This document shows positions 1-12,724 of a stretch of 64,000 bases of DNA, in pieces (position 1 is the first letter of the stretch; the number at the start of each line of letters is the position of its first letter). Below the pieces are notes generated by a model. That model searched no databases. It was not told where the DNA came from and saw only the letters and a list, made by a program, of their open reading frames with translations. This DNA is from Ascaphus truei. Its lineage: Eukaryota; Chordata; Amphibia; Anura; Ascaphidae. The translations under genes were made by a program, and so were the position numbers. The stretch spans positions 109,340 through 173,339 of the forward strand of contig WSYH01000650.1 in assembly GCA_036426205.1 (NCBI GenBank). Reading direction: 5' to 3'.

Positions 1-1106
1 GGAAACTAAACGCGGTGTCAAAATTTGATACTTATCCTATGCCCAGGGTGGATGAACTTGTAGAGAGACTGGGCAAAGCCCGATATCTCACAACCCTAGA
101 CCAAACAAAAGTGTACTGGCAGGTTCCCCTCACAGAAAGGGCAAAAGAAAAGACAGCCTTCTCAACCCGAGACGGCCTCTTTCAGTATAGGGTGCTGCCT
201 TTTGGCTTACATGGAGCTCCCGCCACATTCCAAAGAATGATGGATAACATTTTAAAACCACATGCTCGGTATGCTGCCGCCTACCTGGATGATATGGTAA
301 TCCATAGTGAAGATTGGCAATCCCACCTTCCAAAGGTCCAAGCTTTGCTCGACGCAGTTCGGTCTGCTGGACTAACTGCTAACCCCGCTATAAATGCACT
401 ATTGGTCTGGAGAGGCCAAGTATCTGGGGTATTCTATTGGCAGACGTTTACTCAAACCCCAAACACTCAAAGTAGAGGCGATACAAAATGGCCAAGGCCA
501 GTTACAAAAAAACAGAAGGACCTTTTTGGGATTAATTGGCTACAATAGAAGGTTATTCCCAATTTTGCAACTAAGGCAACCCCACTAACGACCTCACAAA
601 AGAAAGAGGACCGCTAATGGTTAAAGTGGTCCCCCGAAACCGAACAGGCCTTAGAAGCCGAGACAAGAAGCTCTCTGTGCCCAACCAGTGTTGGTCACAC
701 CTGACTTTCCAAGAGTTGGTAGTCCAAACGACGTCATGGTAGGGCTGGGGGCGGTAATCTCCCAGGAGTCTCAAGGTGAGGAGCACCCCATCCTTTATTT
801 AAGTAGGAAATTAAATCCCCAGGAGAAAAATTAATCCATAGTCGAGAAAGAGTGTTCACAATGAAGTGGCTGTAGAGACTCTCAAATACTATCTGTCGGG
901 GAGAAAATTCCGGTTGGTCACAGGTCATGCAACCCTTACCTGGATGTGTCAAAACAAAGAGAAGAATGGTTCCTAAGCCTACAAGCCTTTAACTTTCTGT
1001 GGACACAGGTCAGGGCACAAACATGGCAATGCCGACGGTTGTCAAGGATGCACTCCCTAATATCCTGGTCGCTCATCCTCGGGGTCTGAGCTGGGGGGGA
1101 GGATTA
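1..1106 (+). pseudogene. Gypsy-1 (Gmr1-like) RT-RNase H, copy A, truncated
   Basis: This is the noisy duplicate of the pol segment at B 25,847-26,962. The longest open stretch (15-548) shows Ty3/Gypsy reverse transcriptase: PMPRVDELVERLG, the LPFGLHGAPATFQRMMD block and the catalytic YLDD (here YLDDMVIHSEDW). It starts inside the RT fingers because the window begins there. Frameshifts break the RT thumb and the RNase H domain after about position 400. RNase H remnants continue to about 1,060, followed by a purine tract (ctgggggggagga) at 1,091-1,103. There is no integrase between RNase H and the LTR. This fits the Gmr1 order, where integrase lies upstream of RT. Confidence 0.85.
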
Positions 1107-1736
1107 TATGACAGAAAACCAGGGGATGGTAATAAATTCCATATATAGGGCTCCCAGAGGATACATGAACAGTTTCTGTCCTGTTTAGGCTGAACAGTGA
1201 GCAGCTCATAATACATGCACTCCATCCCACAGTTTGGCAAGTGTGGAACTGGGGGTGGAGGGATCCAGACCAGAGTTTGTCTGCTGTCTGATTCTGTCAC
1301 CTGTCCCTGCTTGTTAGAAATCAGGTACTTAAGACCGATTTCCTGTTTCCTCTCCCTCTCCCCCGAGAGCCTGGAGGACAGGCAGGCTGCTGGAAGCAGA
1401 GAGGGGAAAAGCCTCTCCCCAAACAGGTTTAAAACATTCTGTTCTTTTTGTCTAAAACTGCAAATTTACCTATTTTGTTGTTGGAAGTGGAAAAGCCACT
1501 TCAACCCTGAGTTAGGGAAATACCTAAGTTAAGTTATCGTCAGGTGAGCAGCTTTTTGTTTGAGGTTTCTGTTTGTATGCAGGTGTGGCTAGTCTCAGTG
1601 CATGGGACTGAATAAACCAGGCATAGCCTGTTTAAAGGAAACAGCACGTGACGCCTCGTCATTTAACCTACTCTAAAAGACGTGTGCTCTAACAGTCCCG
1701 GACAGGCGGGGGGAGCCCCGGGTAAGCCGTTGTACA
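1107..1736 (+). repeat. Gypsy-1 3' LTR, copy A
   Basis: This is the duplicate of the B LTR at 26,963-27,587. It follows the polypurine tract, begins tatgacag and ends near tgtaca. It carries a polyadenylation signal AATAAA near 1,610, in the context ggactgaataaacc. No 5' LTR is in the window, so target duplications cannot be tested. Confidence 0.75.
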
Positions 1737-1830
1737 ATATATATTAATATAATAATATAATATAATATAATATAGATATATATAATAATATATATATATA
1801 TAACAACATACATATACACACATAATAAAC
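1737..1830. repeat. AT-rich microsatellite, copy A
   Basis: Runs of (TA)n and (TAATA)n, followed by a short CA-rich tail (acatacatatacacac), sit directly downstream of the Gypsy-1 LTR. The tract in copy B (27,588-27,690) has a purer (TA)n run, so length and phase differ between the copies. Confidence 0.85.
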
Positions 1831-1938
1831 AAACACATACTGTATATGAAAAAGAAACTAATTTGACTAAATAAAAAGTGTCCAATACATATAATGTTAA
1901 TAGTTAACTACTGGAGAGGCATATAGTTTGATATCAAT

Positions 1939-4900
1939 CATAGTTACATAGTTACATAGAGATAGGGTTGAAAAAAGACGTACGTCCATCAAGTGTCAAC
2001 CTATGCTAAATTAGACAACAGATTATTTATTATATTAATTAATAATTAATTATATTACTTATTGATCCAGAGGAAGGAACAAACAAAAAAAACCATTAAG
2101 GGGAAAAATTAATTCCTTCCTGACTCCAAGAATTGGCAATGGATTTCTCCTGGATCAACATCCTCCCATATACTATTTGGTATATCCCTGTTACCTTTCC
2201 CATCTAAAAAGATGTCCAACCTTTATTGAACAAAATCTATTGTATCTGCCATCCAGTCTCCATGGGTAATGAATTCCACATTTTAACTGCCCTACTGTAA
2301 AGAACCCTTTCCTTTGTTGCTGGGAAATTTCCTGTCCTCCAACCTTAAGGGATGGCCCCGAGTCTTTGTACTGCCCGTGGGATGAATAGTTCTTTAGAAG
2401 CTCCTTGTATTGTCCCTGAATATATTTGTATATAGTTATTCATATCCCCTCTTAGACGCCTCTTTTCTAATGTAAATAAATCTAATTTAGCTAGCCTCTC
2501 TCATAAGTTAGAAATGTCCATCCCCTTTATTAATTTGGTGGCTCTTTTCTGCACTCTCTCTAGTTCCATGTCTTTTCTTAGGATTGGTGGCCAAAATTGT
2601 ACTCCATATTCAAGGTGTGGTCTTACTACTTTGTAAAGGGGCTAATAAAAACTCCTTCCATCCATTGCCCGTTTGATGCAAGATAAGATCTTGTTTGCCT
2701 TGCAGCTACTGCATGACATTGGGCGCTATTGCTAAGCCTGCTGTCTACAAGCAACTCCTAAATCCTTCTCATCAAGGATTCCCCCAATATATCTCATTTA
2801 ATTTGTAAGTCGCCTTTTATTCTTGCATCCCAAATGCATAACCTTACATTATCTGTATTAAACCTCATTTGCCATTTACCTGCCACGTTTCAGTCTCTCC
2901 AAGTCCTTCTGAAGAGAAATTACATCTGCTCATTCTATACCTTACAAATTTGGTATCATCAGCAAAGATGGAGACTTTGCTCTCGATGCCAACTTCAAGG
3001 TCATTAATAAACAAGTTAAAAAGCAGGGGGTCCCAGTACCGATCCTGAGGTACTCCACTCACTACTTTAGCCCAACCTGAAAAAGTTCCATTTATGACAA
3101 CCCTCTGTTGTTGTCCTTAACCAGTTTTCAATCCAGGTGCATATATTATTACTGAGTCCAATTTTTATTTTGTACACCAACCTTTGTGTGAAAACCGTTA
3201 TAAAAAGCCTTTGCAAAATCTAAGTAGACCACATCAACTGCATTACCTGGTCTAAATTCCTATTACCTCCTCAAAGAAACAAATAAGGTTAGTTTGCAAG
3301 ATCTATCCTTCATAAATCCATGCTGACTATTACTAATAATTTTGTTTTCCATTAGGTATTCTGAATATTATCCCGTATTAAACCTTCAAGTAGTTTCCCT
3401 ACTATTGAAGTCAGGCTTACAGGTCTGTAATTCCCGGGTGTGATCTAGCTCCTTTTTTAAATATAGGCACCACATCTGCTTTACACAATCTTGTGGTACT
3501 GAGCCTGTGAAATGGAGTCCTTGAATATTAAAATAATGGTTTTGTTATTACTGAGCTTAACTCCTTGAGAACTCTGTATGTATGCCATCAGGGCCAGGTG
3601 CCTTATTTACTTTAATTTTTCAAGTCGCTTAGAACTTCTTCCTCAGTTAACCAATTGGTCATTAATATGGAGGTTGTGGCTTCCTCTGTGGCGTACTATT
3701 GAACTGATTCTTCCTGGTAAACACAGAGGCAAAGAATTTGTTAATACCTCCTTGTTTTCCTATCTCAATAATCTGCCTACCCATCTCAAATGAAAGGGTC
3801 CTATATTTTCTTTTCTCATTTTTTGTTATTAAGGTACTTAAAGAACTTTTTAGGGTTGACCTTACTTTCTATTGCAATCCTTTTTTCTTATCCATTTTTG
3901 CTAATTAATGCCCTTTGCAATTTTGTTACATCTTATAATTTTGATACGATGTCTCTGTCCCTTCGACTTAAAGAATCTAAACGCCTTCCTCTTCTTGTCC
4001 ATTCCTCCCCTACCTGTTTATTTAGCCACATTGGTTTGACTTATTTCTTTATACTTATTACCACAGGGTATACACTGATAAGTGTGTTTTCAACAATGTT
4101 TTAAGACTGCCCATTTATCTTCTACATTTTTCCCTGCAAAAAACATCATCCCATTGTATTACTACTAGATTAGACCTCAGTTTATTAAAATCTGCCTTTC
4201 TAAGTTTAAAGTCTTTGTTGAACCCAAGTAATCTGTTTTTTGATAATTATTTCAAATGAGACTATGTTATGATCACTGTTACCCAAATGTTCCAGGACTT
4301 GAATATTTGTATTACTTTACATTGTTGTGGATATGGCCAAATCCAGAAACAGCCCCTCTCCTGGTTGCTTCCTCAATAATTTGGGTCATATAATTATCTT
4401 TAAGCACCCCCAAAAACCTGTTTCCTTTGTTTGTAACGCTAATCTCATTGACCCAGTCTATGTTGGATAATTAAATCCCCCATTATGCAAACATGACCCA
4501 GTTTTGATGCCTTCTCCATTTGCAAATGTTTTAGCTTCCTCAATCTCACAGATATTTGGTGGCTTATAGCATATTCCCACAAACAATTTTCTTTACTCTT
4601 TACCTCCACTGCTAATTTATATCCACAAGGTCTCTACATTTCATCATTCCCTAATAGAACATCATCCTATAATAGGTTTTAGATCTGGTTTAACATATAG
4701 ACATACTCCACCCCCTTCTTTTGTTCGATCCTTCCAGAAAAGAGAATACCCCTTTAAATAATTGCCAGTCATGAGTTTCATCCCACCATGTTTCAGTAAT
4801 GCCATGATATCATACTGCTTCCCTTGTAGCTATTAATTCAAGCTCCCCCATTTTATCTGTCAGGGCTTCTTGCATAGCAAGCATGCATTTCAGTTTTTTT

Positions 4901-5285
4901 CAGCCTGCTACTAGTAATATCTGCTCCTTCCTTGCTCCCATTTGGTTTAGTCTTAGAAGTTTCTAGTATTATCTCTATTTACTATGGGTATCTCACTGTT
5001 TGTCAAACCTTGAAACTTGCCACATTCTACCTACATACCACCTTGTATCCTCATCTATCCATTTAGTTCATTATCTGTTTCATTCCCCTCCCCCTCCATC
5101 CTAGTTTAAAATATCCTCCAACCTTTTTAGCATTCCCTCCGTAGCACAGAAGATCCCTCTTCATTGAGGTGCAACCCGTCCCCAGAATATAGATGGCACC
5201 TCTCAGAAAAGGAGGCCCAGTGCTCTAAAAACCAAACCCCTCCTTCCTGCACCCTTTCTTAGCCATGCATTAACCATGTATAGAT
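1939..5285 (-). mobile_element. CR1 LINE, copy A (degraded duplicate)
   Basis: This is the noisy duplicate of the CR1 element at B 27,793-31,229, read on the minus strand. The 3' tail is the 8-mer catagtta repeated (1,939-1,959). A fragment at 3,062-2,865 still shows the RT motif FADDTKFV. The rest of ORF2 is broken by single-base indels that are absent from copy B, so there is no long reading frame. Confidence 0.85.
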
Positions 5286-5314
5286 CTCATATTATAGTGT
5301 GAAAAAACCCTATA

Positions 5315-5353
5315 CTGTATACACACACACACATACATACACACACACACATT
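5315..5353. repeat. CA microsatellite, copy A
   Basis: tacacacacacacacatacatacacacacacaca tract at the 5' border of the CR1 element; its counterpart in B is at 31,254-31,288. Confidence 0.85.
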
Positions 5354-5526
5354 TTTCACAGCTCAATTAATGTAAATCAAAACATTGGGATTTTGACCTC
5401 TCAAATGTTTATTAAATTGTATATAAATATATATAAACAAGCGAAATGGGACGATGGGTGTTTGGGTCCAATAGTCAAGACCTAGTATGGGTATATATTA
5501 GGGAGTGAATACCGTAGTAGTGACGT

Positions 5527-5570
5527 TAACCCCTGATGAAGTACGTTACGTTTGAAATGCAGTGAGGTTC
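5527..5570 (+). ncRNA. Hammerhead-like ribozyme motif 1, copy A (decayed)
   Basis: CTGATGAA, an ACGT/ACGT hairpin, then GAAATGC, flanked upstream by taaccc and downstream by aggttcc, which can pair as a short stem I. GAAATGCAGT looks like GAAACGCGT after CpG decay. Details are given with the B copy at 31,461-31,506. Confidence 0.4.
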
Positions 5571-6356
5571 CGTCAGTGCTTATTACTGTGTCATTCGCAT
5601 AGACGCTCCTGGAAACCGACTAGGATTATCGGTTATAAAAATATCGCCCCGCATCCCTCTCTCTTCCTCACCCAAAAATTATCTTCCTATTGACATTTAA
5701 GAAACTTTTTTCTCCGATACAACATCGGATTTCAGAATTATCTTTATTTTTCATTTGCTAGTTGGTTTTTATATCTTGTAAAATAATTGATATAAAATAA
5801 TATATAGCAACAAAAGGTAAAAAAATCAGCACTAAGATGTATAAAATATATAAGTCCAAACATAAGAAGTGTAAATCAACACAACAAAGGTCCCACTCAG
5901 GGATGGGCAGAGTGTTTCATGCGCCCTAGGCGATACTTAAAATTGCCCCCAAAAATAAAATAAACAGTGGCATAGCTATCGGCACTGCAGGAGTGCAACT
6001 GCCCCAGCGCAACGCAAAATAAAATAATTGGGCACCAAAATACCGGACAAAAAAAAGAAAAATTATTAAAAAAAAAAAAAGATAATAAATAAAAATAATA
6101 GAGGAAAAAAAAAATATAAATTATTAATGCGCCCCTAAACTTTGAGCCCTAGGTTTGCCTAATGGACGGGTGGCCCTGGTTCTCCAGCAATTAAAAAAGG
6201 ATATATAGTAGATGGCTCAGGTGAGTCATGGGGTCTGAGCTCTTCTATGGAGTAAACCAATTTCCAAAACAGATCCAAAGACAAAAAACAGAAGCGCATG
6301 CCCCATAATGTTGGTGCCAGTGCACTTCTGTTTTTGTCTTAAAAAATAAATATATA

Positions 6357-6605
6357 CAGGGCCCGACAAAGTGGGCCAAAACCACTCGCCCCCGCCCCCA
6401 CCAAAAGATACACACAAGTCAAGCAGCGTCCCGTTACCATGGCAACGCGGCATCATATGACGCCGCATGGCCATTTTGAATAATGCTGCAGGAGAAAAAC
6501 ATGATTTTAAAGATCAAGACAGAAGACCAGGAGACACCGCCGCAGGTAAGCAGTCGACGCGGCCCACAATGCACTCGCCCCCGGCGACCACATTTGTCGA
6601 GCCCT
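6357..6605. mobile_element. hAT-like MITE, copy A
   Basis: The element is bounded by imperfect terminal inverted repeats cagggcccgacaaa and tttgtcgagccctg, with TA-rich 8-bp flanks. It encodes nothing. The better copy is B 32,307-32,561. Confidence 0.6.
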
Positions 6606-6755
6606 GTGTATATACTGTATGTATATATATATATATATTGTCATTGTGGGCCATTGTCGGATGCTTACCTGCCGGCGGTTTGTGCTCTCCGGTCTTCTCT
6701 TCTTGATCTTTAAAATCATGTTTTTCTCCTGCAGCCCTATTCAAAACGGGCCCGC
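6469..6755. repeat. Foldback (inverted repeat), copy A
   Basis: The arms share atgctgcaggagaaaaacatg and its reverse complement catgtttttctcctgcagcc, and meet at a (TA)n spacer near 6,620-6,640. Each arm is about 115 bp. The same structure is at B 32,424-32,703. The left arm lies inside the hAT-like MITE. Confidence 0.75.
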
Positions 6756-6991
6756 TATTATATATATATATATCTCAAAAGAATGACCTAGGGCGAAGAA
6801 AAGAGAAAAGAAAGGGAGGGGAAAACAAAACATGGGTTTATATCTGATAATGTGTCACGTGTAGAAGGTAAGATATACACTCACAAATAGATGAATATAT
6901 AAGAGCCTGTATCAAATAGCATGGTATGGGAAATGTGGGGCTTTTTTTTCCTCTCCAACACTTGATCTTTATGCAGGAATCACTCCAACTC

Positions 6992-7190
6992 AGATGGGCT
7001 GGTTCTCAGTATCGCAATCCATCTGGAGTGGCTGGTTCTCAGTATCGCACTCCATCTTGGATGGGCTGGTTCTCAGTATCGCCACTCCATCTTGGATGGG
7101 CTGGTTCTCAGGTATCGCACTCCATCTTGGATGGGCTGGTTCTCAGTATCGCACTCCATCTGGATGGGCTGGTCTCAGTATGGGAAGGTA
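6992..7190 (+). repeat. 34-bp minisatellite, six units, copy A
   Basis: Six tandem units of about 34 bp (core gggctggttctcagtatcgc, then actccatcttg) are present, against four in copy B (32,946-33,070). Since 34 is not a multiple of three, the apparent peptide repeats in all frames are artefacts of the array. Confidence 0.9.
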
Positions 7191-7404
7191 TCAGAGGAAT
7201 AGAGATTGAAAAACAGATATAGTGTAATACTGATTTATTAAAAACTATAAATCCTACAAACATATAGGTTATTCACGCACACTAGGTAAGTAAGAAACGG
7301 GCAGTTGGAGAGATAAATCATGCTGAGTCTCTCATCTCAGTTGTGCCCCAGGTCAATAGTTGTCCATTATAAGTTTGTGACCTTGATTGAAAGTTTGCTG
7401 CAGC

Positions 7405-7790
7405 ATTAGGATGAAGTCCCCGTCTTCACTGTGACACGCAAGCACCGGCGGGGGGGGGCGGCGCCAGTGCACAGACGCTACACCGCGATCTGCGGTCTGG
7501 GGGGGAGGGAAGGTTTACGACGGGAGGGGGCGTGGCTGTGGGTTTGTGGGGGGCGTGGCCATGACATCACCGTGGCTGTTCGCCCTATTGGTGAACCGCC
7601 GGCAGGGGGCGTGGCCACGCCCCAGTTGCAGATGTCGAGGTCAAATTCGCCTGCCTCCCTGAAAAACCTGTCGCGCAGCGCGGGGAAAGGTAGCGCACAA
7701 GGTAGGGACGGAGGCTCGGGAGGTACTGGGGGGGCGGGGTTGATAGCTGGGCTTGATAGCTGGTGACTGGGACCGAGCTTAGGCTAAGGC
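7405..7790. mobile_element. GC-rich Harbinger-like MITE, copy A
   Basis: This is the duplicate of B 33,296-33,662: a GC-rich non-coding segment with several ggggcgtgg boxes. The TIR ends are degraded here, so the call rests on copy B. Confidence 0.4.
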
Positions 7791-8093
7791 CCCGCTCCCT
7801 CAGTCAGCGCCCACACGGGACGTAGTGAGCCTAGGACGGTGGACGGCAGCGGCGACCAACGGATTCCAGGAAAGGCGGTGGTGGCGCAGTGCCACCGGAC
7901 GCAGCGGGACCAAGCCCTTAGACTCAACGCACTGGCTCCGTGTATCGGCGTCTGCTGTGACCTGACCACCAAATGCTTCCGCGTCGCGTGCCATACTTCC
8001 GTATCTCCAAGATCTCGCACTGCACACTCGCAAACTTCCAAATGCTGCTTACTCAATCCTCCTCTGCAACGGCTGCCAATCAACCCGACGTTA

Positions 8094-8152
8094 TATCTAT
8101 CCTATCTTTTATATCTATATTATATATAGATATAGATATAGATAGATATAAG
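8094..8152. repeat. TATC/GATA microsatellite, copy A
   Basis: A tatctatcc, tatatctat and agatatagata tract that is partly palindromic. Counterpart in B at 33,967-34,030. Confidence 0.8.
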
Positions 8153-9031
8153 ATCTCTTGAAAGGCGAGATATGAAAAGTGCAATGTGATACAGTACAAT
8201 ACTTATACCATTGCAACAGTGCTTGAACTTGATGAGAGTTTTAGTTCTCCTTTTGATGGGTCGTGCTGCTTTAAACTGACTGTTCTCTGTCGCCGTACGG
8301 TGTGACACCAACCAAAGTGTGCGTTCTTTTTAACAAGTCCGGTGATGTAAAATTGCATCATAGCTTCAACAGCAACTTTTTTTATTTTTTTGCGTGAATA
8401 GTAAGGTTACAAAAGCATTTCACTAGCTCTGGAGAAACTAGCAGGAACAGCGTCATTAGTTTCTTAAAAAAAATCTCATTTAACATCTTGCACATTTCTG
8501 AAGTTTCTTTGTTAAGCATTGTAAAAAATACACTATTACATGTCCTATCTTCAAAAGGGCACCCACTCTCATTGGGAACTTGGGATTGGACAGAATCCAC
8601 TTTTTCATTTCAAATATTCATGTATGTAGGGGCTCGGAAAACCACGGTTCATTGTGTTCTTTGTGGTGAGGGACTAGAGATGAGAGGCAATTTTTGAAGA
8701 CATTTTCTGAGTGGGCTTAGTAACACACAGTGCCTAATTCTTTGCTGCGGGCAGCCCAGGCGATCCACTAGTCTTCTCAGGAAATGGGGAGCACAGAATC
8801 AATGGATATGGGAAAAAATTATAAAGAACATACATAGTGCAATACTGCAGAAATAGCAAAACAAATGATGTTTCGGAACTCCGTGGTACGAAAACTCACA
8901 TGGTGTAAGATTTACACAGGCATGGGTGCAATCCAGTCAGGATCTGTTAAAGATGGTAGGTAGAATCCCTTAGATATCCCTTGGACCAAGTAAGAGTCCT
9001 CTGTCTCTCCCAACGGGCAAGATAAGGAACA
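8153..9031. other. Unassigned non-coding stretch, copy A
   Basis: AT-rich sequence equivalent to B 34,031-34,914. I see no coding potential, terminal repeats or RNA gene. It ends at the gaaca target duplication of the solo LTR. Confidence 0.5.
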
Positions 9032-10889
9032 TGTCACGGAGTTGTTGCAGAGTACATGCAACTAAAACACCGCGTTTTTGAATAAGGCTATTTATTTAGC
9101 CGTAAAAACTTACAGCACACCAAAAACAAATAAACTCTCATCAGCAAACAAAAGAAAAATAGCTATTTTTTAGCAGGCAGAGCAAAATGTTCTTTAGCAG
9201 GCAGAGCAAAAATAAGGTCTCTTTAGCAGACAGAGCAAAATAAGGTTTCTTTAGCAGACAGAGCCAAAATAAGGTTATCTTTAGCAGACAGAGCAAAAAT
9301 AAGGCAGCACTCTTCTTTTGCATGCAGGAGCGAGGACAGTTCATAAACCTGTAATTGCAAACACACCTTTATCAGTAATCTCTCAGTAACTCACTCCTGT
9401 CTCCTGACCAAGAGCTGCATGGTGTGCACATCCTGGGGGTTTTTAACACACCTTGATTAGGCAGCTGGGATTCAACTAATTCCATTGAGCTCCCAGCTGA
9501 AGTTAACCTCATCACTGCTGCACTGCCAGACCTAAACATATGTCTGACAGGCATATAGCTGGTGGCTTTTATTCACCCTGTCACATTCCTCCCCTTAGTG
9601 TGTGGCTGGGGTACGCACGGCTGAAGCCCGACATCCACCCCTTCTCTAGAAAGAAAATCAGCATTTGCGTTCTCTTTTCCAGGCCTGTGTTGAATCTCAA
9701 ATGAGAAGGGTTTGAGGGCCATATACCACCTAGGTAACCTAGCATTGGAATCTTCATACTATTTAACCAACTTCAGTGGAGCATGGGTCCGTCACAAAGT
9801 AAAATGGACTCCTGCCAGGTAATGCCTCAAAGCCTCGATTGCCCAACTTTACTGCGAGGCACTACCTTCTCAATACACTTAGTTATTGTTTTTTTCCCTC
9901 AGGAAACAATTTTCTACTACAGGAATAGGAAAGGGTGTTCCAACCCCTCCATACTGTTTTCTTGTGAACAACAACTGCCCCTAGCCCTATCTCTGCGTTT
10001 GCATCTGTTTGCACTAACAAAAGGGCTGTTGAAGTCTTGGGCTGTCTAAAGGACGGGCACCCTCTGGAGACACTTGATATGTCCTTAAAGGCTCTGACAC
10101 TCCTGTGACCACTTGTGAGGTAGGGCACACTTTTTTGTGAGGTCCGGTTAAAAGGGGTTGCCACTTCCAAGTAGTTGGGGATGAAACCGCCGGTAGTATC
10201 CTGCTAAACCCAGCAAGAGAGCATACTGCAGTTTGTTTTTGTTGGGGGGTCGGAATTCTTTCAGGGGCAACATACTTTGTCGGCTTGTGGCTCCTACTTT
10301 TCACCTCCCACTGCAACCCTAAGATATTGGTTCTCGCCTTACCAAAGGCACAAATTTTAGGGTTGGCTGTGGAGCCTGCCTCTCTTAGAGATTTGAGGAC
10401 CGCTTTCAGCCTATTTACGTGGGGCCGCCAGGTTGCTATAAATGGCAATGTTAATCTAGGTAGGCTGGCGGCATACATAAGTCTATGGGGTCTCAGCACC
10501 TTATCCATGAGTCTCTGAAATGTTGGGCTGGGGGCAGCAAGGCATGTGCAGTCAAATGGCATTGTCACAAACTGGTATTAAACCATGGGAGTGGCAAGGC
10601 TGTTGTTTGCAACCTTGACTTTTCCTCAAGGGCTGTTGCAGTATCCATTTTGTCAACGTCCAGCGGGATAATATTCGCGTACCAAGGCGTCAATTAATTA
10701 GTCCACCCTGGCATCGGGTATGCGTCAAACTGGAACCACATTGGACATTTGAGGTCCACACAAAATCTTACCTTCCCATGGGTTTAGGGACCAATAAACT
10801 AGTGGACTACACCACCTCACTGCATGATTCTCAATCACTCTAAGTGTAACCATGTCTTGTACCTCTTCTCTACCAGGGCCCTACACTAG

Positions 10890-10990
10890 GGCAGACTTAA
10901 AAAAAAAAAAAAACAATCCAAAAAAACCCCCCCCCCCAAAAAAAAAAACAAAAAAAAACAAAAAAGAAACCCCCCAACCAAACCCCCCCC
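10890..10990. other. A/C homopolymer artefact inside Gypsy-2 copy A
   Basis: About 100 bases made only of A and C runs replace roughly 15 bases seen in copy B (near 37,450-37,465). Both flanks align to B. No element has this composition and there is no target duplication, so it looks like a basecalling or polishing artefact. Confidence 0.7.
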
Positions 10991-12025
10991 ATATAAGGCG
11001 GGAACTACTTTTCCCCAGGTGCTGTCTCGTCGCATGTGAATTAAGTTAGTTTGCCCTGGTAAATCAGATAAAACATCAGAAGGTGTGTAATTATGCTAAA
11101 GTCCACTTTGTTTCAGAGGACAAACTGTTTACCCAATTGGGATTTATGTCACCCACGATGTTCATCCGTGGGAGGCTAGGACCCAAGGTCCGTTTCTCCT
11201 CCACCGGGGGTGGATGAATAGAGCACCGCTGCACTTCTAGGGTTCAGCAAGTTCCACCATGTAAAATTTGTTTACCCTTCTGGACCCTGGTTGAGCGCAT
11301 CTCAGTCAATCCACATCACCTGTGCGCGGAGTAATTCGAATGGGCCCTGCACATTGGCAGGAGTTACTCTCGCAAACGGGTTAATAATAACATACCTGGT
11401 ATCACCGGTGAAACACTCTCATGCGAGCATATGATGTAATGTCTCTGCCTGACTGTCCTGGGCATGGATCTAAGCTTTTCTTTTTCCCTAGCAAAAATGG
11501 ACCCGACCACATCTAGCGGCTTCCTAAGGTTAGTAACATATTGCAGGGAGTCTTAGAAGGGGGACCGCTGTTTCCTCCAGGACTCCTTAGGAGGTATCAG
11601 GATACCCGGGGTTGGCGGGGCGCCATACAGCAGTTCAAATGGAGGAGAATCCCGTGGAGGCTGGGACTTCCCCGCACTGCAAACACAGGAAAAGGGAGAA
11701 GTTTCATCCCAGGCTCTCTTCTCATGAATCTACAAATTTCTACAGCATTCCCTTTTAGGAGTTCGGTTAAATTTTCCACCAATCCATCAGCTGTGGATGG
11801 GTAGACCGAGTCCGAAACAGGACTTGACCTCTAGTAAATTTCTAAGAATCTGATCAGTTAGCGTACAATTTGTACTTGCTTGGTCTGTCAAACATAACCT
11901 GGGGAAGTCCAACACCGCTGAGAACAGTTTCCAACAACTTGTTGGCTACTTGTTCGCCGTTGCTGTTCTCAGGGGGACTGCCCCTCAGGAGTATCTCTGT
12001 TGCATAATCAAAATACAAGAATAAA

Positions 12026-12724
12026 GAACAAGAGGGGAAAAGGGGAAGAGGGGGGAAAGGCTCCCATCAGCTGCAGTACATAGAGTAATGTGAAAATAAT
12101 CAGAGGTCAGCTCATGGTTGCAAAAGGGACAAGAGGATAGTAAGACAAACACAACAAAAAGTTCCCTAGTGAATGCATTCAGATTAGACCTGGTAGACAG
12201 TGCTATTAGTCATTATAATCAATTATTCAGTGATAAAATAATAGTTGTACAGAGGGGTGTGGTATAAGAAGTCCAGGGCCACCCCCTAATTACATACAAA
12301 AGACTTCCACATTTGAGTAAATGGGGAGAAAAGAAAACTGTGAGGAAACACTACCACAAAATCACCACTGGTTTATTGGCTTACCGTCTGTATGGGTAAA
12401 TTCCTGCAGAAAAAAGTACTTGCATGAAGTGAGACAGTACTACTTATCTAAAAAAAACGGCAAGCTATAATATTGTAAGGCTGCGATACTAATCTGAGGA
12501 GATACTAGCCAAATAATAGAAGAAAATAGAATTACCAACAAGTAGCAAAAGTAAACGCCAGATTATTATGGTGTGATAGTGTAGGTACAATGAATCGGTG
12601 TAGGTTCACAATACAAAAACACAACTAAAATTCAATTGTATGATCCGCATAATACAAGAGAGGTAAAAATAGGAGAATTATAAGATCCTAATGTAGGGCT
12701 AGCACAAAATGTGCAATCCGTGAG
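12026..12724 (-). mobile_element. LINE-like insert in Gypsy-2 integrase, copy A
   Basis: Same insertion as B 38,487-39,164. The degraded duplication tacaagaataaa lies at 12,014-12,025 and 12,725-12,737. Confidence 0.6.

Noticed and set aside
1215..1532. 105-aa plus frame
   Set aside because: It lies in the Gypsy-1 LTR, and the equivalent B sequence does not preserve the frame.
6926..7222. Overlapping plus frames with MGWFSVSHSIL peptide repeats (also 32,800-33,108)
   Set aside because: Caused by a 34-bp tandem repeat open in all three frames; no start context or homology.
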